Shown here: in pieces, positions 33,401 to 43,939 of the stretch
How positions within the stretch are numbered: the first letter of the stretch is position 1
Layout: each line of letters begins with the position of its first letter
From: Punica granatum
Lineage: Eukaryota; Streptophyta; Magnoliopsida; Myrtales; Lythraceae
Assembly (NCBI RefSeq): GCF_007655135.1
Contig: NC_045127.1
Span: 3,534,001 to 3,598,000, forward strand
Direction: 5' to 3'
Length of the DNA: 64,000 nt
Program-made: the position numbers and the translations under genes
Notes under the pieces: model-generated
The model's input: the letters and a program-made list of their open reading frames with translations, nothing else
Databases searched by the model: none
What the model was told of the DNA's origin: nothing

Positions 33401-35690
33401 CTTTTTTTTTTGGTAAATTGGGGGCCTAGGCCCTATTTTATTAATAAAATAAATTAAATGATACATAAGCGAGGCATGATAATCCCTACAAAATTTCCAA
33501 ACAACAAAAAGTGAAGCTCAGCTGGCCAAGAGTTTAGTCTATGATTTCCAAGTGGAAGACAAAATGCATAGTTCTCTAGCCAATCTGCACAGGTGTTCTC
33601 TTCATGAAGAGTATGTTCTACAACTGCTAGCCAGCTCCGATTGATCATGTACCCTATATCTCGAAGCAAAGCTCTATCACTGCAGCCATGATCACGTGGA
33701 GAACGAAGGAAACCCACTACAACTTCGAAGTCGACCTCGAGGATTATCTTCCTTAGACCCATCTCCCATGCCATCTCTAGACTTGATTTCACGGCCCAAA
33801 TTTCGGCTGATAGAGAAGAAGTAATTCCCAAGTGCTTGGTAAAGTCTCTAACCCAACCACCCTAGTCATCTCTTAGTAAACCAACTATTCCCGCCCTTCC
33901 CAAGTTTACTTTGGATGCTCCATCCGTGTTAAGTTTGGTCCAACCAAGGCTCGGCTTAATCCATCCTACATCTTTCCACTCCCTATTTCCATGAGGCATA
34001 GGATCTACGATCGACGAGCTTGCTCGAGCAAAACTTGCAACAACTTTGTAAATGACGGTCGAACAAAGTTAAGATCAAATATCGCTTTGTTTCGCCACTT
34101 CCATGGTAACCAACAGCTAACTCCAAAGATCGTAGCCCATGATAGGTTGTCTGAGCCTAGAGCTCCAAAGTAGAGATTTCAAATTAACTATTGCTCCACG
34201 TTGTCGCTGAAGAAAAAGTGCAACATGTTTCTCGGAATCAAATTATTCCAAGCTGCATTCATACGAGGTTAGTCCCGCAATATATGTAAGATTGATTCAC
34301 CAGCGGAGTTGCAAATTGGACACACTCCGAAACCACCCAAGCCTCGGTGAAGATGAGCCTCTACCTTAATCAAACACTTCCCTCGAAGAGTTCTTTTCAA
34401 CAGGTTCTAGTTCCGAGTCTGGGTTCGAGTCCGGATCGAGGTCCTAGTTATATTTATCAATCTCCACGTCGCTTTTGTGATTGTCAAGGGCCATATCCTC
34501 CTGTTGTGATACATCAGCCACAACAACGTTATTTCCCAATTGCATGTTCTTCATGGGACTCACGTTTCCCACCCCAAGCACCAATGTGGTTGGCATACCC
34601 TTTTGCTTTTCAGAAGTGTCACCAGCTAGGACAGGTATTGGAGGGCATTATAAATCGATTACTACTATAGGCCCCTTCTTCATGGACCTGGTCTATTGTT
34701 TTTTCTATTCCCTGACGTGTGAACTTGGCTGGCCCGCTTCAAGAGCTCAAGCATTGAAGGTCATTATGGGTTCAAGTCGAGACACGGTTCTCCTAGAATT
34801 ATACTTCTCATTTAGTGAAATTCAAGTATGTTCCTCCCTTGGAAAGTTTCCTACCAAAATATCATATAAGTCTTCAAGAATATCATCATTGCCTAAAAAT
34901 TTCATAACGTGATCCACTGGCAAGAGATTTCCCCTTATTTTGTGCTAAACTTCCAACTCTCGCACCCCCATTCTTAGGAAAGTCCCTTGATCTGCTCGAC
35001 TTACTCTTTACGATCATCCATGGGCCATATGCCGGAATTGCACCGACGAATGTCAGCTGGGGTTCTTCCGGATGCTGAATTGGTGCATCCATGGCCCACC
35101 ATATAACGCAAAGTCCCTGTCCTCTTGTGCTGTAAATTTCACAATGAAAAAGTCGTTGGACATGTCTGTCAATGAGAAGCTATCATTCGGTGCCCAAAGC
35201 TATTGTAGACGATGCTTGAGTACTGCATAGGACACCATCCTTCCCAACAATTTCATGATTAGTAATCCTTTGCAGTTGGCTCGCAATTGTTCAATCTCAG
35301 TCTTCGTCAAACAAGATCTCAGGACAAAGTTTATTAGAGAAGTCCACCATCATATGATCCTCAATCCGTAATGCAGGATCTATTCTTTCAGGCATTTGTA
35401 TGCCACCAATCTCCTCCTTGTTAAGATCTCCCCAAACTTTGGTGTCAGTTCTCCCCGTCGATCCTCACACTTTGGTTGGCTTGGTCAACATCAGCTTCAT
35501 CATCTCTCTCTCCCAATATTCTCTTGGCTCTCTAGACACTACGATCAAGTTGGTCAGCCTCTTCCTTCGACCGTTCAACGCTTTCTCCTGTGTCGCTCTT
35601 GCTCTCCATGTTACCACTCTCTCCTTTGGTCGAAGAGACTCTCCTTTAATCATGCGTAATTCTACAACATTTTTACGTCTTTTTTATCTA
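33400..35690 (-). mobile_element. Internally deleted LINE (L1-type) relic
   Basis: Reads leftward. The right part (about 35090-35300) translates to LINE ORF1 pieces: LLGRMVSYAVLKHRLQ, LWAPNDSFSLTDM and DFFIVKFTAQED (DUF4283-like), then YGPWMIVKSKSSRS. The left part shows the zf-RVT region (FGVCPICNSAGESILHILRD at about 34265-34325) and, at 33454-33831, an RNase H domain (AEIWAVKSSLEMAWEMGL, then VEHTLHEENTCADWLE). Endonuclease and reverse transcriptase are gone, so a large internal deletion has joined ORF1 to the end of ORF2. A poly-A tail is visible as the T-run at about 33401-33411. Stops and frameshifts make it non-functional. Confidence 0.8.
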
Positions 35691-35699
35691 TTGAATTAG

Positions 35700-37165
35700 G
35701 CGCATTTTTTTATATTGAATCTCCATCCGTAAGTCATGCTTAAAACACAAATATATACTCTCTTTTTTTTGCCATCCATATATTCTAGCTTGTAATTTTT
35801 TTACTATGATAACAATGTAAGTATATAGTAATCTCAAAAGAGAGAGAGAGAGAAAGAAGGGCCATGCGAGTTTCTTTATGAAGATTATCATGGATAACAG
35901 CTTGTTTAATTAATGAGGAGCTGAGGGAAGAGAAACCCAACTTCCACAAAGTTGACTAAAGAGAATTCCAATTGCATTACCATGTTAATATACCCCACCA
36001 TGGACAGCCCCATGTGCTAATTAGCAAAATTAAGTTTTTTTATGAATTTAATTTTTTTTCCAATAATTATTAAATTATTTCATCCGGAATTTTCTGTATC
36101 GTTCAATCTTCCCTTCTTAATTTATAAAGTCAACGGTATGTATGAGTCACTACTGAAAAATAGACAAAGGGAAAAAAAAAAAAGGGAGAGAAGAAAAGTT
36201 AGAGAGAGATGTATTTTGTGAGGAAAAATGATCAACGTGGACGAATTGTGTGCCTTCCCATGCAAAAGAGTGTCCCTACACAATCCACATGCAGGGAAGA
36301 AAGAATATCATATCATGTGTTTAATTAAAAAGAGTTAAATAATAATTCTTTTTTTGGTAGAAAATAATAATTCTTTTGTTAATAATAAAGAACATGTGTT
36401 GATCTAAATTATACGTCGGAAAGATGTTGACAATTAGAATTAGTTGCAGAGACCCACAGGACTGCTCCGAATAAATAGGCTATGATAGCGATATTGACCC
36501 AACAAGTCTTTATGCATAATACGTTATTTTATGTACGTTAGATTTTGCTTTGGAAAAAGCAAGTCACCGTATAAGTGGACGTTTGATTGGAGTGTTATTA
36601 GGTTACAGAAATATGAATATTACATAGAAAATTTAACAATTAAATAGTTTTTCTTAAATTGTAAGTTAAAATACAAGATTATAGCGTTTAGTATAATATA
36701 ATATATTATTTATTTTGTATAGAGATAAGATTATTTTATGTGTGTTAGATTTACTTTTGACCACCAGGTCGTCCTTTTAGGAACGTTTAATTCGGGCTCC
36801 ATTAGATTACAAAAAAGTGAAGGTAATAAGGCGAGGTTGTTATATCTAGTATAATATAATATATGATTGTTTCGTTGAAATAATATAATGTATTATTTAT
36901 TTTTATGGAGATAAGATGCAGGGATCGCGATTAAAATCTTGTTGTAATATGAAGACTCCACATAGTTTGGATGCAAAATCTTCACTGTTCATCGTTGTAA
37001 AGTTTTTAACAAGAAAAATTATTATAACGATAAGTTTTACAACTGAAATATGGTAAACTGTTATGCAAATTTCGAATTTTTTCGGTAAAATATGAACTTT
37101 ACATTGAGTCAAACGGCCCATGAATATTTCTTTTGTTTTCTTTTAGTGTGCATTATTTGGTATAT
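35700..37165. other. AT-rich spacer, no gene seen
   Basis: Strongly AT-rich with a GA repeat at 35837-35858. Stretches around 36630-36740 and 36830-36905 resemble each other (ATATAATATATTATTTATTTT), suggesting a small local repeat. No coding region is recognised. Confidence 0.45.
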
Positions 37166-38077
37166 GAAATATTCAATAAACTTCGGCTAATCTAGATTTA
37201 AGCCAAATTAGTTAAGTAAGAGGTAAAACTCTCATTATAATGAATTTTCCATTCACAAAATTTGAACGTGACACTTAAGAGAAAGAGATTTGAATCACCT
37301 TAATTGATTCATATCAACGTATAAATGTAATCTAAATATGTTATACATGTGTAAGATATTATATGATAAATTCTATTACTTTTTGTTTTCTTACTAATAA
37401 GAACATCGAATTGTAATGGTGATCCCAAAAAAAGTGAGCTGTAAAAATCGATCATTAGTTCATGGAGAAATCATACCTCTCGTTACCCAATCATTACTGC
37501 AAGGCATACGTCGAAACCGAAATCAATAAGACAAAGGACGCAACAATCAAGGAGAGTGCTTTTAGAATTCCATGGTGTCATCAACTCTTAACAACTACCA
37601 TGGTGTCTAACTTGTTGGACCTTTCTTCCCTCTTTCACTTTCTCTTTTCCCAAAGTTATGCAATGGGTAGTCTGATAAATTGCATCTTAGAATTCAGCAA
37701 ATCTTTGGCTTTGACACTATTAGGTGATACTAACATGTTAAAATAACAAGCACTAGTTCCAATAAAAAAATAAAAAAAAAGTGTTGTCGACCAAAAATAA
37801 TGTGCAGACACTATATGAAGAACTGCATACCAGATTGTATGCATTAGTCTTTATCTTATATTTTCTCCAAATATTAATAGATTGACCAATATTTCCTTGG
37901 ACGTAACTACAGGAGACGAATATAGGGGTGACTGTTGTTGCGTCCATCAAGGGAGGGACTTTGTTTTTGATATGATGTGTCCCCCCATTATTTGTGCCAA
38001 CTTTGATTTGATCATCTTATCATTCTGACCATATCTTTTTCTTTATCGATCGCTAAAAGAAGAATGATATTTTTTTT

Positions 38078-38858
38078 TTGAAGGATTAACTACCTAAAAA
38101 ATATAAATTTTATCCTTCATTTTTTTATTTTTACACTAACTTTATTTTTTATCAAAAAAATACGGACTTTGATTTTTTATCACTCGAAGCATATATGTCA
38201 TTTTCAATCCATTTCGTTGATGTAGCGACAATAGTATTTACACGGCGAACTTTGTTATGCTATGTCAGCAAAAATAATTTAAAATTTTTAAAAAGATAAC
38301 GTTTTGATCAAAGAAAGTGTTGGGGCTCTCTGCCGGTCACCGCCCACTGCTAGCCACCATCCCCAAGTAGGGTTGCCGGTGATCCCAGAGGTTCCCGAAG
38401 ACTCGAATCGCCCGGTGTTAAGAGGGGGAGGGGGAGGGGGATGACTGGAGTTGAGGCCCCACTCGTCGAAATTGAGAGACTCCTCAAACCGAGGGTTCTC
38501 CAGATTTTAGTGGGTGGAACTAGATCCCGGCCACCACCCCTCCGATTGGAGTCACCGACAACTCCAATCGGGGGGCAGTGGTAGGCGGTGGGCGACTGAG
38601 GGCTCCCACCCTTTCTCCAATCAAAGCTTTAATCTTTTCTTTTTTATTTTTTTTATTAATTTTGTTGACATAGAGTGATGTCGTTCACTATGTAGGCACC
38701 GTTTTCTGTCAAGTCAACGAAATAGATGAAAAATGACATAGATACCTAACGTGACAAGAAAATCAAAGTTAGTGCCTTTCCTTATAAAAAAATAAAAGTT
38801 CATGTCAAAACTAAAAAAACTAGACAAAGTTATGCTTTTCTGTATTATTAATCCTTTA
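38078..38858. mobile_element. Foldback (long inverted-repeat) element, type 1
   Basis: The left end AAGGATTAACTACCTAAAA pairs with the right end ...TATTAATCCTT. Inverted similarity continues inward: the left TGACATATATGCTTCGAGTG region (complement) against CATAGATACCTAACGTGACA, and the GC-rich left part (GCCGGTCACCGCCCACTGCT, about 38332) against the right (GCAGTGGTAGGCGGTGGGCG, about 38574). The whole 0.78 kb can fold on itself. It is missing from the other duplicate, so it arrived after the duplication. No protein is encoded. Confidence 0.65.
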
Positions 38859-39414
38859 TTTACTATCTACTTTCTAGTAGAAATTCTGAATTGCGAACAT
38901 AAAATTAAAGGACATTGATTAATCATTTGTTTTCTTATGCTATCCGGTATGGTTCGTAACGAACTCGGAACTATATCCTTGCTCCAGTATTGTGTATTAT
39001 AATTAAGACCGCATGCCTTGGCGATTCGTAATTATATACAAGGCACCGTGCCAGCAAAACACAGCCCATTCACATAACATCTTTAATTGCGAAAATGAAA
39101 CATGGCAACCGTGGCCATGTGCTTGGAACCCAGCTCTATCTATATATCTCCATATGTACCCAATCAGTCCAATTCGAACTCCAACTCGGGCTAAATACGG
39201 GACCACGGAAAGCTGGCAGGACCGATATGATACATAAGACTACAATCTATTAGAACACGGAATTCTTGATCCTTACCACATTCATTACGAAGCTTCAAAT
39301 GATAACTGAGGCAATAGAACATTCGATTCCAACCTCCCCAATGATCTTAAATATACGATCTATAAAAATGATATAGGATACACTAACAAAATATTTTGGC
39401 TGACTCAAGAAGCC

Positions 39415-42033
39415 TTAGCTATCATCCTCCTCCTCAGCTGGTGGCTCCTCGGCTGATTCATCCTCCGGCGACCCGAGTTCTGGATCCGACTTCCCTTTGA
39501 GCTCGTCCTCAGTGAATAGATCCCTTTGGACAGGTATACTTTTCTGCTGCTGAGATGAGATCACGCTGGCAATGACCCGAAAAGATGCAGCCGCCTGCCT
39601 AGTGCCAAATGCCTCATATTTATCTGCATCCTTGTGAGCCTTGCTCGGCCCCTCAGATGCTTCAGTTTCTCGTAGTGAAGGAGGTACAAAGAAGGGAATC
39701 CTTCCCCTTTGCCAGTCGTGGAGCATCATCTTGGCGGCGGAGGTTAAGTCCGGTTCACCACCCTAGATTTGGACATTAAAGTGAATTAAAGCCGACCATT
39801 CACATCGTCCACGTACAAAGATTTAAAAAAAAAGGATTAATTTGGTATGTAACACTATGATCAGAATGGGCAAGAGATATACCCTCAATAATTTGCCTTT
39901 TGCTCTGCACAGCTGAACTAAGAAATCATTTTCATCTTCCCTGAAACCACCAGGAAGCATATTATACTCAACGTACCATTTAAAGCTTCAAATGAGATGA
40001 TCATGAAAGAATTCGAGAACCATCACCGGACTATTTCTAGCATCTTTTTTTCTTGAATGCAAGATTCCAATCGAAATATCAGCATTCACAGACCAAAGCA
40101 AAAATGGTAGTGGTATCCATGTTTTCCTGAAAGGATATGAGCCTTACCAGTCCTTTATCTTGTATGCTCTTTGCAGGTGTTCCTTTTTAACACGTCTAAG
40201 AACCTTCCCGATGTGTTCAGAAGCATCTTCCAAATTCGTGACTCGCACCTATAACAACATCAATAGTGTTACACGTGAAGACTTCCCACAGCAAATCCTC
40301 TCCCTGAAGGATTTATAATCTAAGACCTGAAGTACATGATTTTTCGTTGGGAATGCTCAAACAAGCAAAGTAAGATCAGAATATAACGTACAACGCCCTT
40401 CAAAACAATATCCGTTTCGGAGTCCTTGTTCGGGTAAACAACACCAGGGCAATCAATCAGAAAAATTTGCTTTGTCAACCTTATGTACTGCCATGCTTTG
40501 GTCTCGCCCGGGATAGGAGCGACCTTGCAAACCTGATATTAAAAAAACAAGAAAAAAGAGGACCAAGTCAGACATCAACAGTATGGAAGATTAATGCAGA
40601 GCATATAATATGTCGCGGGGCTTGATAGTTGAGCAAAAGATAAAAGAAAAGCTTACGCTCTTTGTCCTCAGGGCGTTGATCACCGATGACTTCCCAACAT
40701 TGGGATAGCCAACAAAACCGACAGATATTGCTTGCTTGTCGTGGTTGCTTCTCAAAATCAAACGTGCAAATTGTCTCAAAACAGAAAGGAGAGAGCCCTA
40801 AATGGTAAACGATTAAATACATCAGAACAAAGCTATATAAGGTTTAACAAATTACTAGAACAGCAAAAAGACCAGCATAAATATTAATATACCACAAAAT
40901 GATATATTCAAGTAGACCGCAGCAAACCTTCGTATAAGGCTTAGCATTACTCTGAGAAACCTAATATGCAAACAATATCTGCTTCCTAATTTCCTAAGGT
41001 ATCAACATCACATACATCTCTTCATTGACAAGGTCCACATACCTTGCCAAAAGATTTATTAGTACTGCCACGGAATAATAGAGTAGGATATTCTTTGGAT
41101 AAAACCCGAAGCCATCCCTTTATCGCCCAAGCTGGAACCAGATCAACCTGAATGAAGCAATTAAAATTCGTTAAGGAGCAGAAATGCATGAGAATGCAAA
41201 GCATCTGCAGTTTCATAATTTCATCCTAAAAGCCAAACCTTGTTCAAAAGAAAAACCATATGCTTGTCCTTGCAATGCTCTTTCAGATGCCTCTCCAGAT
41301 GATAGCATCTTGTACCTTGTGGATCTCTAGCATCCAAAACCTGAATCGGGATTTGGTGAATAAAACAGCGGGGCGGAAATCATATGATCCTTCTCCAATG
41401 ATAGGAGCACAAAACCAAAGAGAAAAGTACCTGAACGATAACATCTGAAGAATCTATGACTTTGTAGAGTTCACCCCATATGCGCTTACTCTGACCTCTC
41501 AACCATTGCGTGCCTAAGTCCATCATCTTCATCTCCTTCTGCAGATTAACCATACTTCTGTTCGAAGGCATCTGCAGATCAAGAAACAAAAGCTGTGACA
41601 TGCATACGAGTAATCAACACATACACCGAGGACTGTGATTCATCACTGCACTCTTTTAGATTATCTCTGGTTCCATATATAAAAAAGGGCTGTCCCCTGA
41701 ACCAAAGTGCTATCTTTTGCGCCGCGACATACTGATGCTCTTAACTAGAGATTCATAATCTGCTGCCAAGAGGTTCGGATGCTTCCTCATGTTCCTCTTA
41801 GGCCCAAAAGCATCCGAGAAACGCTCTCTGTCTAGAAGATGAACCGTTGCTTGCTTCACAGGCATTAAGCCAAAAACAACTCAAGTCGGAATTCCACAAA
41901 GCAACTTATTCAGAAAGTCTCATACCTTCTTTGGATCATATAGGAGTGATGAAGGAAGCTTCTTTTCCTTCAAGAGAACATTGTTGTTACTCGCCATTCC
42001 ACTCTGGACCTCTTCACGGAAAAATAAATACTT
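39415..42033 (-). pseudogene. NUG2-like GTPase, 5'-truncated and damaged duplicate
   Basis: Exons equivalent to 2-11 of the intact copy: about 42033-41926 (exon 2, start missing), 41853-about 41738 (exon 3, end deleted), 41571-41431, 41340-41239, 41147-41043, 40797-40657, 40532-40392, 40248-40148, 39940-39883, 39762-39415. Exon 1 is absent. A roughly 55-bp deletion removed the exon 3 end and donor. Exon 4 has a TAA (41546-41548) in the ancestral frame, a 12-bp deletion and a 2-bp deletion. From the ATG at 41571 a shifted frame runs into the correct one after the 2-bp loss and stays open to the stop (378 residues), keeping [18 protein letters not shown] and DCPG. Exon 7 carries a 12-bp insertion (LILRSNHDK for LKSDK) just ahead of the P-loop. 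All later splice sites are kept. Confidence 0.85.
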
Positions 42034-42283
42034 GAAAAATCGCACCCAACCCTCTTACTATTTATATTTTGTAGATATAAAGATCAAATACTCTCGATAT
42101 CTTAAAGATATCCTAATAAAATCTCTTTACAATATTTTTCATTATGCCCGGTTAATATTATAGATATCCTAAAATCCCTACAGGATAACGTAAATTTGCA
42201 ATCCCATCATACTTCTTACTATTTCAATGATGGAAATTTCCGATTTTTTTTAATAATATTCCCTTGGTTGCACTTTAAATGTA

Positions 42284-42307
42284 ATATATATATATATATA
42301 TATATAT
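42284..42307. repeat. AT microsatellite
   Basis: A run of about 12 AT units. Similar runs occur at 14447-14468, 44524-44541, 56749-56766, 57615-57656 and 59489-59504. Confidence 0.8.
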
Positions 42308-42720
42308 TTGTGATGAGCACTTGTATAATAAGCATGCATATACATAGACACAAACATATGACATATACTATATGTATAATAATTTAAATGCATATATATA
42401 TCTATATATATATAATAATTTAAATGCAATAATTAAATTTACCATAATTAGTCGTCAAGTGGGTGAAAGTGAAACTATAAAGTGTGCATCTAGATAGTTT
42501 AGGTGGAGGATGATATAATAATTAATTAATATAAATAAAATGGACGATTATTTGGCGTGATCCTTACAATATATATATATTTACGTACTTTCACAATTTG
42601 CAATTTGGTAGCCCTCACGCACGCGTAGTGCGGCATGATTGCTTTCATATTTCTATCCAATCTAGATTTTGATATTCAAAGAACATTTGCTAGATTTATA
42701 GAAATTATTATGTATTTTTT

Positions 42721-43638
42721 GAGAGAAGTGCAGCAGAAATCCTATAAGTTTGGATTTTATTTATTTATTTTAGTCTTATAAGTTTTAATTTGAATTTTTC
42801 AATTTTATATGTTTGCTCTATAGCGCACTTTTAATCCTAACAACCATTAGGGATGACATGGACTTCACACCGTCAAATCTGTCATGGGTGATTTTAATTG
42901 TTCACGTGGCAATTTTCTGTTGACTGAAAATTTAAAAAGGAATTTTAGAAATTAACATAAAAAGTCCACGTGGCAAATTTTTATTTGATGAAAACTTTTT
43001 AAAAAATTAAAATTAATTAATTATTATTTTTAATAAAAATTTTCATAAAACAAAGCTTAAAAAGAAAATTGAAAGGGAGACGAAGGCCGATGGCGAGGGT
43101 CTCGATTCCAATTACCACCCCCTCGATTAGGGTCGACGGTGACCACATTGGTCACCGGCAACCCCAATCAAGGTTGTGGTGGTTGGGATTAACGTCCTAC
43201 CTACCGGAATCCTAAGAATCCCCATTCCCTATTGGGGCTGCCGGCGCCCTTCCTCCTTTCGATTTTTTTAAAATTTTTAATTTTTTAAAATATTTTTATT
43301 GTTAAAAAATAATAATGAATTATATTTTAAATTTTTAAAAGTTTTCAGCAAATAGAAAATTACCACGTGAACTTCTTATGTAATTTCTAAAACTTTTTTT
43401 TATTTTCTAATATTTTAATTTTTAGCCAATCGAAAATTGCCACATAGACAATTAACAACCACTTGTGACAGATTTGACAGTGTGAAGTCCATATCAGCAA
43501 ATCTCTAACGGTTGTTAACGGATATGACTAAATGTGTACTACAGAGCAAACATATAGGATTGAAAAATTCAAATTAAAGCTTATAGGATTGAAGTAAAAA
43601 AAAAATCAAACTTATAAGACTTTTGTTGCGCTTCTCCC
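42721..43638. mobile_element. Foldback element with about 280-bp inverted arms, type 2
   Basis: The left arm starts GAGAGAAGTGCAGCAGAAAT and then CCTATAAGTTTGG. The right arm, complemented, starts GGGAGAAGCGCAACAAAAGT and then CTTATAAGTTTG. The arms match for about 280 bp, including GACTTCACACCGTCAAATCT (left) and GACTTCACACTGTCAAATCT (right, complemented). The core near 43080-43250 is GC-rich and partly palindromic (GGTGACCACATTGGTCACCGG). No transposase. It lies between the two segmental duplicates. A smaller relative is at 56461-56960. Confidence 0.8.
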
Positions 43639-43939
43639 TTTATTTTTGTAGATATTTGATAGTCGTAACTAATTAAGTAAAGGTAGAGAATTTTTTTAAT
43701 AGAAAGAAAGTGACCAAATTTTTAGGATTTTGTATGTTCCATAAAAATAAGAAAATACATGGGACTGGATTTTATAATAAGATCAAACTATAGAAAAAAA
43801 ATGAAAGTGGTTATATAGCTAAAAGAGCCATAGGTACTCTCATATCCTAAGCCGAAACATTATTGTGTTTAGTTTGGATTTTGTTTATCAAACCAAACTC
43901 CCCCTAAATGTAACTTTGTTTGTTGTGCCGGTATCAGAA

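Larger units (their letters stand above)
37170..42033. repeat. Segmental duplication, copy 1
   Basis: Matches 43940-48055 in order and orientation: a left non-coding stretch (CCATGGTGTCATCAA at 37570 against TACGGTGTCATCAA at 44300), shared 3' flank (TTATGCTATC-GGTATGG at 38935 and 44660), and nearly all NUG2 exons and introns. Copy 1 carries an extra foldback element (about 38078-38858) absent from copy 2, and stops within NUG2 exon 2. Confidence 0.75.

Noticed and set aside
34347..34912. Plus-strand frames of 107 and 143 residues in the LINE relic
   Set aside because: Opposite strand of the decayed LINE; no motif on the plus strand.
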